Assembly: GCA_902623005.1 (NCBI GenBank)
Contig: CACNSC010000007.1
Span: 1-64,000, forward strand
Length of the DNA stretch: 64,000 nucleotides
Origin: an uncultured Coxiella sp.
GTDB lineage: Bacteria; Pseudomonadota; Gammaproteobacteria; Coxiellales; Coxiellaceae
Direction: 5' to 3'
Position numbers and translations under genes: made by a program
Shown here: positions 1-11,541 of the stretch, piece by piece
Layout: each line of letters begins with the position of its first letter
Numbering within the stretch: the stretch's first letter is position 1
The notes under the pieces: model-generated
Told to the model about the DNA's origin: nothing
The model's input: only the letters and a program-made list of their open reading frames with translations
The model's database searches: none

Positions 1-243
1 GTTTATGACCTTGTTGTCGAATAAATAGCACTATTTATCATGAGGTTGTCCGTTGACAAATTCCATTTGGAGTCCTAAATCGGGGTGATCGGCAAGGTTA
101 TCGCTGCTCAGTTGATGTCGCCTTTAGATAAATAACCTGGATGTCGTTTCGCCTGAAGAAAGCATAAGTCGATATTTAACTATGCAGTATTGCCAGTTGC
201 TGAGGGTGTTCAGCGCTTATTGGGGTGTTGAGAAAAGTGTGAT

Positions 244-1143
244 TTAAGAACTTTTTTCAAAGTGTATGCAGACCCATTCGGCTTGTTGGTTAATGCTATT
301 GAGTTTGAAGTGTGGTTGATAGGCCTGTGTGATCTTATCCACTTCGCTGTCTAAAATGCCTGAGAGTAATAAGTGCCCATTTTTGGCAACCAATGATGTG
401 AGTCGAGGTTGTAAGCTCACAAGTGGGTTGGCGAGAATATTAGCAATAACCAGTGGCGTTGGTGTACTGGGTACATCTTCCGGTGCGCAAACGTGGAGTT
501 GCTTTGGGTTTAAGTGTGGGTTTAGTGACAGGTTGTTACGGGTCGATTCGAGAGCTTGTTGGTCGTGATCCGTTGCCCAGACGTTGCTGGCACCTAATGC
601 TAGGGCGGCTAAGGCAAGAATGCCTGAGCCACAGCCATAGTCGATGACAGGTATCTGTTGAGGAGGGTGGTCGGCAAGCCAAGTTAAGCACAGTTGCGTG
701 GTGGGATGTGTGCCAGTGCCGAAGGCTAATCCAGGCTCAAGCATCACCACCGCACCATGCTCAGGACGTTGTTGCCACGTTGGGCAGATGTGCAGTGCAT
801 TGCGATAGGTTTGCAGCGGGAAATGTTTCTGTGATTCGCTGACCCAACCTTTTTCAATCAGGGCGTGGGTCTCGTGTTCAAGTGTGTAGGGCAGTTCAAG
901 GCTTTGTTCGATGATAGTGATAACGTCGGTATTAAACTGCTCAGGCTGGTACAGTGCGGTTATTCTCACCTGCTGCCACAGTGGTTGTTGCTCTGGTGTG
1001 AGTTGAAAAATCTCCTCTTGGCTGTCTGTATCAATCGTCACCGATAGCGCGCCAGCTGCCATAAGCATTTCTTCGGCGGCAGCAACGTGCTGTTGCTCGA
1101 CAAAGAGTTGCAGTTGCTGCAGTGGCGTTGTTGGTTCGCTCAT
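244..1143 (-). CDS. prmA: Ribosomal protein L11 methyltransferase
   Basis: 299 aa; PrmA-type motifs LEPGLAFGTGTHPTTQLCL and VIDYGCGSGILALAALALGA; adjacent to accC. Confidence 0.95.
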   Translation of the reverse strand: MSEPTTPLQQLQLFVEQQHVAAAEEMLMAAGALSVTIDTDSQEEIFQLTPEQQPLWQQVRITALYQPEQFNTDVITIIEQSLELPYTLEHETHALIEKGWVSESQKHFPLQTYRNALHICPTWQQRPEHGAVVMLEPGLAFGTGTHPTTQLCLTWLADHPPQQIPVIDYGCGSGILALAALALGASNVWATDHDQQALESTRNNLSLNPHLNPKQLHVCAPEDVPSTPTPLVIANILANPLVSLQPRLTSLVAKNGHLLLSGILDSEVDKITQAYQPHFKLNSINQQAEWVCIHFEKSS

Positions 1144-2486
1144 TAATCCATTAGTCCTAATTTTTTCTCAAGGTAATGGATATTTTGACCGCCTGACTGA
1201 AAAGCAGGGTCGTTGATGATATCGCTTTGTAAACTGATGTTTGTCTTAATACCTTCAATGACCAGTTCTTGCAGTGCATTATTCATGCGTTTAATTGCTG
1301 TCTCGCGATCTTCACCGTAAGTAATTAGTTTAGCAATCATTGAGTCGTAGTACGGGGGGACGCTGTAGCCTGAGTAAAGGTGTGTGTCCATTCGCACACC
1401 CAAGCCACCGGGTGGGTGATAGAGATTAATTTTTCCTGGGCACGGCATGAAGGTTTTAGCGTCCTCAGCATTAATGCGGCACTCGATGGCATGACCTTTG
1501 AAGGTGATGTCCGATTGTTTTATCGATAGCGGGTTGCCAGCGGCAATACTGATTTGTTCTTTAATGACGTCAATACCAGTAACCATCTCAGTTACTGGGT
1601 GTTCGACTTGGATACGGGTGTTCATTTCAATGAAATAGAATTGCCCGTTCTCGTATAGAAATTCAAAAGTTCCAGCACCTTTATATTCCATCGCGATACA
1701 AGCATTCACACAGATTTCACCGATGGCAGCGCGCTCTTCGGCAGTGATACCAGGTGCGGGCGACTCTTCAATGACTTTTTGATGTCGACGTTGCATCGAA
1801 CAATCACGTTCGCCTAAATGAATAGCATTTTTCCCGTCGGCTAAGACTTGGATTTCGATGTGCCGCGGTGTTTGTAGAAACTTCTCCATGTACACTTCGT
1901 TATTGTTGAAGGCCGCTTGTGCTTCAGTTTTTGTCATGGCGATCGCGTTGATCAATTCCGATTGCTTATGCACGACGCGCATACCCCGACCACCACCGCC
2001 ACCGGAAGCTTTAATAATGACAGGTAAGCCAATTTTTTCTGCCAGTTTGAGATTGGTGGTTTCATCGTTGCCTAAGGCGCCGTCGGAGCCTGGAATGCAG
2101 GGGACGCCAGTTTTTTTCATGGCTGTAATGGCAGAGACTTTATTACCCATGTTGCGAATGGTTTCGGCGCTGGGGCCAATGAAAGTGAAACCGCTTTCCT
2201 CAACTTGTTCGGCAAAATCAGCATTTTCAGCTAAAAAACCGTATCCAGGATGAATGCCGTCAGCATCAGTGATTTCTGCGGCGCTAATGACCGATGGAAT
2301 ATCGAGATAGCTGAGGCTGGCACTGGCGGGTCCAATGCAAACTGATTCATCAGCAAGTCGAACATGCATTAAGGTTTCGTCTGGTTTGGAGTAAATAGCA
2401 ACAGTTTTAATGCCCAGTTCCTTACAGGCTCGCAGCACGCGCAATGCGATTTCGCCGCGATTCGCGATCAATACTTTTTTAAACAT
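1143..2486 (-). CDS. accC: Acetyl-CoA carboxylase, biotin carboxylase subunit
   Basis: 447 aa; [29 protein letters not shown]-grasp [26 protein letters not shown]. Confidence 0.98.
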   Translation of the reverse strand: MFKKVLIANRGEIALRVLRACKELGIKTVAIYSKPDETLMHVRLADESVCIGPASASLSYLDIPSVISAAEITDADGIHPGYGFLAENADFAEQVEESGFTFIGPSAETIRNMGNKVSAITAMKKTGVPCIPGSDGALGNDETTNLKLAEKIGLPVIIKASGGGGGRGMRVVHKQSELINAIAMTKTEAQAAFNNNEVYMEKFLQTPRHIEIQVLADGKNAIHLGERDCSMQRRHQKVIEESPAPGITAEERAAIGEICVNACIAMEYKGAGTFEFLYENGQFYFIEMNTRIQVEHPVTEMVTGIDVIKEQISIAAGNPLSIKQSDITFKGHAIECRINAEDAKTFMPCPGKINLYHPPGGLGVRMDTHLYSGYSVPPYYDSMIAKLITYGEDRETAIKRMNNALQELVIEGIKTNISLQSDIINDPAFQSGGQNIHYLEKKLGLMD

Positions 2487-2491
2487 ACGGA

Positions 2492-2992
2492 TTACTCGTT
2501 GGTGTCGATGATGAAAAGAGGTTGGTCAAATTCAACAGGGCTCTCGTTTTCAATCAATCTCGCACTAACAGTCCCTGCTTTGTCAGCTTCGATCTTGTTG
2601 AACATCTTCATGGCTTCGATGATGCACAGTGTATCGCCCACTTCGACGCGCTGTCCCACCGTGATAAAGGGTGCTGAGCCCGGTGTTGCAGATAAGTAGG
2701 CGGTGCCGACCATTGGTGATTTTTGAGTGTAGCCATCGGTTGGGGGCTGCTTTGGGGTAGGGTCAGTGTGAGCAGCAGTGACTGGTTTATCTTGAGCGCT
2801 GCTAGGTGCAGCAGTCGGTACGCTGGCAGCGACTGGGGTGGAGGCAATTCCGGGATTGGTTGCGATTACGCTGCTTTGGCAGCTGATGCGAACCGAGTCA
2901 TCTCCTGATTTAACTTCAAGTTCGCCAATACCGGTTTCTTTAACCAGTTCGATGAGTTTTTTGATGCGACGAGTATCCATAAGCTCCTTCAT
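2492..2992 (-). CDS. accB: Acetyl-CoA carboxylase, biotin carboxyl carrier protein
   Basis: Biotinylation motif [15 protein letters not shown] near the C-terminus; directly upstream of accC. Confidence 0.97.
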   Translation of the reverse strand: MKELMDTRRIKKLIELVKETGIGELEVKSGDDSVRISCQSSVIATNPGIASTPVAASVPTAAPSSAQDKPVTAAHTDPTPKQPPTDGYTQKSPMVGTAYLSATPGSAPFITVGQRVEVGDTLCIIEAMKMFNKIEADKAGTVSARLIENESPVEFDQPLFIIDTNE

Positions 2993-3345
2993 AACGGTGT
3001 AAGTGGGGTCGATGATGCTGGCTGGATTACGTAGCGCAAGGCTGATACGATAGCTGGCGCTATCATTTATTGCAGTGCGTTAGCGTGGTTTTAAGCAACA
3101 TGCTACCCGCTGTTTAAAATCGCTGAGAGTGTGCCTGATTTGAATCACCCTGTCTAGAAAGATATTGCAATATGTTGTTTTTTTGATGCATTTCGGTGTA
3201 TTTTCGAACCATTTACATGCTTTTTATAAACTATGCTACACACCCGGTAACGGTATTCTTGTCGTCCATCGTTGATCCCTGAATTGGTTTTGCTTTACTA
3301 TAGTGATCAATAACTTAAGCTACTTTTTAAGATAACCTCAACGGA

Positions 3346-3828
3346 GTGATGATAATGGACATAACTATCGGTCAATTAATTAAAGACAAAGGTTCAAATG
3401 TAGCTTCAATCGAGCATGATACTTCGATTCAACAGTGTGCCATCAAGCTGCAACAAGAGGGCATCGGGTCGTTGTTGATTCTCAAAGAGGGTGATCTTGT
3501 CGGAATTTTGTATGAGCGTGATATCGCAAGAAAAGCCGTGGTGCATGAAATGGATCTGAGTACAACGCCAATTTCTGCCATTATGAGCACTCAGTTCCCA
3601 ACGGTGCGTCGTGATACGATGGTTAGCCAGGCTATGTCGGTTATCAATAAAGAGCGTGTTAGGCATTTACCAGTGATAGAAAATGACGTTGTCTATGGTT
3701 TAGTGTCGATTGGTGATCTCAATAATTTTATGCTGAGCTCGCAACAAGAGGACATCGATCACTTAGTTAATTACATCACGGGCGTGACGCCGATTTCATT
3801 TGCCAAACCCAGTGAGCACGATGATTAG
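3346..3828 (+). CDS. CBS-domain pair protein
   Basis: 160 aa; two CBS-like units (GSLLILKEGDLVGILYERDIARK and RHLPVIENDVVYGLVSIGDLNNFML); ATG at 3346 or 3355. Confidence 0.85.
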   Translation: MMIMDITIGQLIKDKGSNVASIEHDTSIQQCAIKLQQEGIGSLLILKEGDLVGILYERDIARKAVVHEMDLSTTPISAIMSTQFPTVRRDTMVSQAMSVINKERVRHLPVIENDVVYGLVSIGDLNNFMLSSQQEDIDHLVNYITGVTPISFAKPSEHDD

Positions 3829-4390
3829 TGCCGTAAACATTAAATTGCAGATTCGGCAGCAATGTATCTTCTTTGGTTTGATTTTGAGTCTCAGTGTTCT
3901 AGCGACCAGTCAATCATTTGCTGCTAAGTCTATCCCGCCTCCTCGCGTGGCTGATCAGGTAGACTTATCACGGTATATGGGGGGGTGGTATGAAATCGCT
4001 GCTTTTCCAAACGTATTTCAACGAGGCTGTCGTTGCTCGCGTGCTTTTTATAAGTTACAAGGGACGGATGTGCGTATCGTTAATCAGTGCCTCAATAAGA
4101 ATAACCAACTTAAGCAAGCCACTGCGCGCGCATGGCAGGCCAAAGATGGTAGCTCGAGTCAGTTGAAGGTACAGTTTTTCTGGCCGTTTCGTGGCGATTA
4201 TTGGATATTGTACGTTTCACCCAATTACCAAGATGCTATTGTTGGATCGCCGCATCGCAAGTACCTGTGGTTTTTATCGCGCAGTCGGCAATTATCTGAA
4301 AAGCGGTACCAGTATTTGGTATCTTTAGCGGCAGCCCAGGGTTTTGACGTCAGTAAGCTGCGTCGAACTTCGCAACATTGTGATAGCTAA
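3821..4390 (+). CDS. Lipocalin (Blc-like) family protein
   Basis: YMGGWYEIAAFPNVFQRGC lipocalin motif and YWILYVSPNYQDAIVGSPHRKYLWFLSR; N-terminal hydrophobic signal; internal ATG 3821 preferred over 3800. Confidence 0.8.
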   Translation: MISAVNIKLQIRQQCIFFGLILSLSVLATSQSFAAKSIPPPRVADQVDLSRYMGGWYEIAAFPNVFQRGCRCSRAFYKLQGTDVRIVNQCLNKNNQLKQATARAWQAKDGSSSQLKVQFFWPFRGDYWILYVSPNYQDAIVGSPHRKYLWFLSRSRQLSEKRYQYLVSLAAAQGFDVSKLRRTSQHCDS

Positions 4391-4440
4391 CGCCCACTGT
4401 ATCATCACAATGGGCGTATTGACGAAGCTTACTTGTTTGT

Positions 4441-7119
4441 CTAATTGGACTGGCTAAGCATCTTTCTTAAAACATATTGCAAGATACCACCGTGACGGTA
4501 GTAATCTGCTTCTTTTTCAGTGTCGATGCGCGACAATACTGAGATCTTGCGATTGTTTCCATCGGCATATTCTATAGTCACAGAAAGTTTGACTTTAGGT
4601 CCAAACTTCGCATCACTGATTCCTGATATGGAAATCGTTTCAGTGCCGTCGAGTTGTAAAGTTTTACGGGTTTCACCATCGATAAACTGCAATGGTAATA
4701 CTCCCATACCGATTAAATTAGAGCGATGAATACGTTCAAAGCTTTCTGCTATCACGGCTTTAACGCCTAGTAAAAGAGTCCCTTTAGCAGCCCAGTCTCT
4801 GGATGAGCCAGTGCCGTATTCTTTACCGGCGATAACAACTAGCGGTGTCTTTTCCTGTTGATATAGCATAGCCGCATCGTAGATGGGCATCGGCTCTTTT
4901 GACGAAGCGTGTTTTGTAAAACCACCTTCAGTACCTGGTACCATCTCATTACGAATTCGAATATTCGCAAACGTACCGCGCATCATGACTTCGTGGTTAC
5001 CACGACGAGAGCCATAAGAATTAAAATCTTTCTGTGCAATGTTATTTGATTGCAAGTACAAGCCGGCAGGGCTATCGGCCTTAATTGCCCCTGCTGGAGA
5101 GATGTGGTCTGTGGTGACGCTGTCGCCGAGTAGCGCTAGTACTTTAGCGTGATGAATATCGCTGGTTGCTGTGGGTTCAAGACCCATGCCTTCAAAAAAC
5201 GGGGCATGTCGAATATAGGTTGAATCATCTTGCCATTGATATGTTGGTGAATGAGTTACCTCTAAAGCCTGCCATTGCGGTTCACCAGCAAAAATATTGG
5301 CATACTGTTCAGCAAACATGTGCTGATTTACCTTAGCAACTTCAGCATCAATCTCCTGTGGAGATGGCCAGATATCTTTAAGAAAGACCGGCTCGCCAGC
5401 AGTATTTTCACCCAGAGGCTCTTGCGTGAGATCGATGTGGATATTACCAGCGATGGCAAAAGCAACGACCAGCGGTGGTGAAGCCAGCCAGTTGGCCTGT
5501 ACTTGTGGATGGATACGACCTTCAAAGTTTCTATTGCCCGACAAAACAGAACAAGCAACCAGATCATTGTCTCTGACCGCGTTAGCAACAACATCAGGAA
5601 GTGGGCCAGAATTACCGATACACGTGGTGCATCCGTAACCAACTAAATCAAAACCCATTTCCTCAAGAGGTTTTAGTAAATTAGTTTTCTCAAGGTAACT
5701 TGTGACGACTTTTGACCCAGGCGCTAAAGATGTTTTTACCCAAGGTTTAACATTGAGTCCAAGAGCCAGTGCTTTTTGTGCGACCAACCCTGCTGCTAGC
5801 ATGACGCTAGGATTGGAAGTGTTGGTACAGCTGGTGATTGCTGCGATGACAACATCACCATGATGCATGCTGTAGTCAGCTGAGGTCTTGAAAGCTTGAT
5901 CTTGCTCATCGAGTTTATCGAGAGATTCAAAAACTTTTTCTGCAGCAGAGGGCATGTCTTGCAGTGACACTCGGTCTTGCGGACGTTTGGGTCCTGCAAG
6001 GCTAGGTTCAACATCAGCCATGTCTAACTCAATGACATCAGTAAAAACTGGGTCTGGGGTATCTGCGTCATACCACATGCCTTGTGCTTTGGCGTACGCT
6101 TCAACCATCGCGATATGCTGTGTGTCACGATTGGAAAGCTTCATGTATTTGATGGTTTCTTCATCAATTGGAAAAAAGCCACAGGTTGCACCGTATTCAG
6201 GGGCCATGTTTGCTAAGGTGGCTCGATCGGCAAGTGGAAGTTTTTTTAGTCCTGTGCCAAAGAATTCGACAAACTTGCCAACAACACCTTTGAGTCGAAG
6301 TTCTTCAACAACTCTTAATACTAAGTCTGTTGCGGTGACACCAGGGTTAAGCTCACCGGTCAGTCTGAAGCCAATGACTTCTGGGATTAACATCGAGATG
6401 GGCTGGCCAAGCATAGCGGCCTCTGCCTCAATGCCGCCAACACCCCAGCCAAGCACACCTAGACCGTTGATCATGGTAGTGTGACTGTCTGTGCCTACTA
6501 GTGTGTCAGGGTAGGCTATGGTTTCGCCATCGACAGTTTTAGTCCAGATAGTTTTTGCCAAGTATTCTAAATTAACTTGGTGACAGATGCCTGTACCGGG
6601 AGGAACAATGTTGGAATTTTCAAAAGCTTCTTGTCCCCATTTTAAAAATTCGTAGCGTTCTTTGTTACGATGCATCTCAATATCGACATTGTCAGAGAAT
6701 GCTGCTGCATTACCGAAGAAATCAACCTGAACAGAGTGGTCAATGACTAAGTCGACTGGACATAACGGGTTAATTAGGTTGGCGTCGCCTTCAAGAGCAG
6801 TGACGGCATTTCGCATGGCAGCCAGGTCAACGACAGCGGGCACACCAGTAAAGTCTTGCATCAGAACGCGTGCGGGATAATAAGCGATCTCGTGGTTGGA
6901 TTGTTTAGCGTCAACCCAAGAGGCAAAAGCATGAATTTCTGAGGGGGTCACTGACTGGCCATCCTCGTTACGTAGTTGATTTTCCAACAAAACTTTTAAC
7001 GAGAACGGAAGACGTTGGATTTGGCTTAAGCCGTGCTTCTCTAGAGCAGGTAGGCTGTAATATTGAAAAGTCTGGTCATCAACGGCCAGTGTGGTTTTGG
7101 TCTGAAACGAGTCATTCAT
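4441..7119 (-). CDS. acnA: Aconitate hydratase A
   Basis: 892 aa; VGTDSHTTMINGLGVLGWGVGGIEAEAAMLGQP, SCTNTSNPSVMLAAGL, GKEYGTGSSRDWAAKG. Confidence 0.97.
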   Translation of the reverse strand: MNDSFQTKTTLAVDDQTFQYYSLPALEKHGLSQIQRLPFSLKVLLENQLRNEDGQSVTPSEIHAFASWVDAKQSNHEIAYYPARVLMQDFTGVPAVVDLAAMRNAVTALEGDANLINPLCPVDLVIDHSVQVDFFGNAAAFSDNVDIEMHRNKERYEFLKWGQEAFENSNIVPPGTGICHQVNLEYLAKTIWTKTVDGETIAYPDTLVGTDSHTTMINGLGVLGWGVGGIEAEAAMLGQPISMLIPEVIGFRLTGELNPGVTATDLVLRVVEELRLKGVVGKFVEFFGTGLKKLPLADRATLANMAPEYGATCGFFPIDEETIKYMKLSNRDTQHIAMVEAYAKAQGMWYDADTPDPVFTDVIELDMADVEPSLAGPKRPQDRVSLQDMPSAAEKVFESLDKLDEQDQAFKTSADYSMHHGDVVIAAITSCTNTSNPSVMLAAGLVAQKALALGLNVKPWVKTSLAPGSKVVTSYLEKTNLLKPLEEMGFDLVGYGCTTCIGNSGPLPDVVANAVRDNDLVACSVLSGNRNFEGRIHPQVQANWLASPPLVVAFAIAGNIHIDLTQEPLGENTAGEPVFLKDIWPSPQEIDAEVAKVNQHMFAEQYANIFAGEPQWQALEVTHSPTYQWQDDSTYIRHAPFFEGMGLEPTATSDIHHAKVLALLGDSVTTDHISPAGAIKADSPAGLYLQSNNIAQKDFNSYGSRRGNHEVMMRGTFANIRIRNEMVPGTEGGFTKHASSKEPMPIYDAAMLYQQEKTPLVVIAGKEYGTGSSRDWAAKGTLLLGVKAVIAESFERIHRSNLIGMGVLPLQFIDGETRKTLQLDGTETISISGISDAKFGPKVKLSVTIEYADGNNRKISVLSRIDTEKEADYYRHGGILQYVLRKMLSQSN

Positions 7120-7262
7120 AGTGATTCTCTAGTGTCCTGTTGAAAAATATCGCCATTGTAAACAGAACATCTATTGAAATGAAGACTTGATTGCTGACTT
7201 CTTGCAGTGGGCTATTTGAAAACAAAAAACCTTGCTTGATTGAAAAATAATTCGGTTCAGCC

Positions 7263-7290
7263 CTTGAAATACATTTCAGTGTCCCTATAT
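7263..7290 (+). promoter_or_regulatory. Sigma-32-like heat-shock promoter upstream of groES
   Basis: CTTGAAA - 13 nt - CCCTATAT, close to the sigma-32 consensus, about 100 nt upstream of groES. Confidence 0.75.
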
Positions 7291-7393
7291 ACAGTCTATC
7301 GACCAATAACCTTGATCGGTAATTGGGTTGAGTGGCGCTGATTTTAAAGAGTCAGTAGTCTTAACAATGATTGTGAACCGGAGTGATTATATT

Positions 7394-7681
7394 ATGAAAA
7401 TCAAACCTTTACATGATCGAGTCGTGATTCAGCGATTAGATCAAGAAGACGTATCTGCTGGTGGAATTGTCTTACCAGATTCAGCTCAGGAAAAGCCTAT
7501 GCGCGGTAAAGTCGTCGCCTTAGGGCCTGGTAAAATTTTAGACGATGGCAAGGTTATCCCCATGTCTGTCAAGCAAGGCGAAGAAGTACTTTTTGGTAAG
7601 TACTCTGGCACAGAAATCAAAATGGACGGTACGGAATACATGGTGATGCGCGAAGACGACATCATGGGAATTATTGAATAA
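7394..7681 (+). CDS. groES: Co-chaperonin GroES
   Basis: [46 protein letters not shown]; the ORF-track start at 7328 is upstream of the real ATG. Confidence 0.98.
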   Translation: MKIKPLHDRVVIQRLDQEDVSAGGIVLPDSAQEKPMRGKVVALGPGKILDDGKVIPMSVKQGEEVLFGKYSGTEIKMDGTEYMVMREDDIMGIIE

Positions 7682-7690
7682 TTAAACTGA

Positions 7691-9388
<1,698 letters not shown>

Positions 9389-9432
9389 TCTCGCCTTTTT
9401 CGTCACATGACGTTTATTCGTCTTGTACCGAC

Positions 9433-9462
9433 AAACCCCGCTTTTAGGCGGGGTTTTTTTTT
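9433..9462 (+). terminator. Rho-independent terminator of groESL
   Basis: AAACCCCGC-CTTTTAG-GCGGGGTTT followed by a T tract. Confidence 0.9.
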
Positions 9463-9600
9463 ATGGAATAACCGATACTTTGTATTTCTTGTTTTCTTAA
9501 GAAAAATGTTGTTAAAAAATATGTGATTTTTTTTGGATTAACTATCAGGCGATTAGACTGATAATAGGTAATATTAAACCCCTTAAGTGCTGTCGCTTGA

Positions 9601-9630
9601 TTGACAATCTTTCTCTCAAACAGGTAATCT
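9601..9630 (+). promoter_or_regulatory. Sigma-70-like promoter of a putative sRNA
   Basis: TTGACA - 18 nt - TAATCT in intergenic sequence. Confidence 0.55.
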
Positions 9631-9636
9631 GATCTT

Positions 9637-9735
9637 GTTATCAACCGACATTGATAGACACTGAAGACCCTGAATAGCCGAGTAATCCCTGCTCGGCATC
9701 CCTGAGAAACCCCGCTTAGTGCGGGGTTTTTTTAT
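9637..9735 (+). ncRNA. Putative ~100-nt small RNA between groEL and proS
   Basis: Promoter-like element, a GCCGAG/CTCGGC hairpin (9677-9697) and a terminator hairpin with T tract (9706-9733); no convincing ORF. Confidence 0.5.
9706..9733 (+). terminator. Rho-independent terminator
   Basis: AAACCCCGC-TTA-GTGCGGGGTTTTTTT. Confidence 0.88.
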
Positions 9736-9829
9736 TGATTAGTAGGATTATAGCGCTAATTTTATGTTCATTAGACATTATAAAATCAATCCACTAACAT
9801 GATCGCTTTTTTATGAAGGTAAGACTCTA

Positions 9830-11536
9830 ATGAAGCTGAGCCAATTCTTGTTACCGGTCTTGAAAGAAACACCGGCTGATGCAGAGCTAACCAGCCATCG
9901 GCTGATGTTGCGTGCTGGTTTGATTCGACAGTTGGCCAGTGGTTTATACACATGGCTGCCTCTCGGCTTGAGGGTGCTTCACAAAGTCTCGGCCATTATT
10001 CGCGACGAGATGCAGTCTGCTGGAGCGACAGAAATTTTAATGCCGATGGTGCAGCCTGCAAATTTATGGCAGACCAGCGAGCGCTGGCAGTATTATGGCG
10101 ATGAATTATTGCGACTTGAAGATCGCCATGACAATGCGTTTTGTCTAGGTCCGACTCATGAAGAGGTAGTAACGACCGTATTTAAGAATAACGTCAGTAG
10201 CTACAAGCAACTGCCGATGAATTTATTCCAAATTCAAACTAAGTTTCGTGATGAGATTAGACCCCGTTTCGGTGTTATGCGATCGCGTGAGTTTTTGATG
10301 AAGGATGCATATTCTTTCCATATTGATGAGTCATCATTGCAGCAGGGTTATGCACGTATGGAGCAAGCCTATCACGCTATCTTTACGCAATTAGGTTTAG
10401 ATTATCGTGCTGTTGATGCCGATACTGGTGCTATCGGTGGGGCTGTGTCAAAAGAGTTTCAAGTCATTGCTGACAGCGGTGAAGATAAAATTGCATGCAG
10501 CGATGAAAGTGATTATGCAGCCAATATCGAACATGCTAGCGCTTATGCAACACAACAGCAAACACCAGACATAGATAGGTTACCAACGGAACGTTTTGAG
10601 ACGCCAGGTGTTAAAACACTTGCTGAATTATCTGAATTCACTGGTTGTCCTCTAGATGGTTTAGTAAAAACATTGGTGGTGCATGGCGAGGAGGGCTTAG
10701 TGGCTCTCGTTTTGCGTGGTGATCACGAGTTGAATGAGGTGAAGGTCTCACATTGTGACGGTATTACCAGCCCACTTCAGTTTGCTACACCTGCAGAGGT
10801 GCAGTCTGTTTTAGGCGTCAGTGTGGGCTGTCTAGGTCCTATCGATTTATCAATTCCGATCATTATTGATCGTGATGCAGCTGTTTTGTCGAACTTCATT
10901 TGCGGTGCGAATGTCGACGGTTATCACCTAAAAAATGTGAACTGGGGGCGTGATGCTTCACTGAGTCAGGTTGCTGATATTCGCAACGTAGTCGTCGGCG
11001 ACAAAAGTCCTGATGGCAAGGGGCATCTAAAAATCATGCGCGGTATTGAGGTTGGTCATATTTTTCAACTGGGTGACAAGTATTCTCGTCAGATGGGAGC
11101 TACTGTCTTGGATGAATCTGGAAAGGCACGTTTCGTTAAAATGGGCTGCTATGGTATCGGTGTATCGCGCGTTGTAGCAGCGGCGATAGAGCAACATCAC
11201 GATGATCATGGCATTGTTTGGCCTAAAGCCATGGCGCCTTTTCAAGTAATCATCGTTCCGATTCAAATGCACAAATCTTTTCGTGTCAAAGAGGCGGTTG
11301 ATAGACTGTATCACTCAATGCAAGAGATGGGGTTAGAGGTGTTATTGGATGACCGTAAAGAGCGGCCTGGTGTAATGTTCTCAACGGCGGATTTAATTGG
11401 CATACCGCATCGCATCGTCGTTTCAGAGCGATTGATAGACCAAGGTGAAGTTGAGTATAAATCACGAACTGCCGCAGATGCTGAGTCATGGCGATTGGAT
11501 TCAGTGGTCAATCAGTTGCTGGATAAATTGCATTAA
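9830..11536 (+). CDS. proS: Prolyl-tRNA synthetase
   Basis: 568 aa; RAGLIRQLASGLYTWLPLGLRVL, GPTHEEVVT, KFRDEIRPRFGVMRSREFLMKDAYSFH. Confidence 0.98.
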   Translation: MKLSQFLLPVLKETPADAELTSHRLMLRAGLIRQLASGLYTWLPLGLRVLHKVSAIIRDEMQSAGATEILMPMVQPANLWQTSERWQYYGDELLRLEDRHDNAFCLGPTHEEVVTTVFKNNVSSYKQLPMNLFQIQTKFRDEIRPRFGVMRSREFLMKDAYSFHIDESSLQQGYARMEQAYHAIFTQLGLDYRAVDADTGAIGGAVSKEFQVIADSGEDKIACSDESDYAANIEHASAYATQQQTPDIDRLPTERFETPGVKTLAELSEFTGCPLDGLVKTLVVHGEEGLVALVLRGDHELNEVKVSHCDGITSPLQFATPAEVQSVLGVSVGCLGPIDLSIPIIIDRDAAVLSNFICGANVDGYHLKNVNWGRDASLSQVADIRNVVVGDKSPDGKGHLKIMRGIEVGHIFQLGDKYSRQMGATVLDESGKARFVKMGCYGIGVSRVVAAAIEQHHDDHGIVWPKAMAPFQVIIVPIQMHKSFRVKEAVDRLYHSMQEMGLEVLLDDRKERPGVMFSTADLIGIPHRIVVSERLIDQGEVEYKSRTAADAESWRLDSVVNQLLDKLH

Positions 11537-11541
11537 ACCTC

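Noticed and set aside
1-243. Possible partial gene at the left edge (minus-strand frame ...LSSDNLADHPDLGLQMEFVNGQPHDK*)
   Set aside because: Short, no start, stops in neighbouring frames; cannot be supported from this window.
1858-2253. 131-aa plus-strand ORF inside accC
   Set aside because: Antisense to conserved accC.
5954-6484. 176-aa plus-strand ORF inside acnA
   Set aside because: Antisense to a strongly supported acnA; low-complexity Ser-rich translation typical of shadow frames.
7112-7306. 64-aa minus-strand ORF between acnA and groES
   Set aside because: Covers the acnA promoter region and the groESL sigma-32 promoter; no supporting features.
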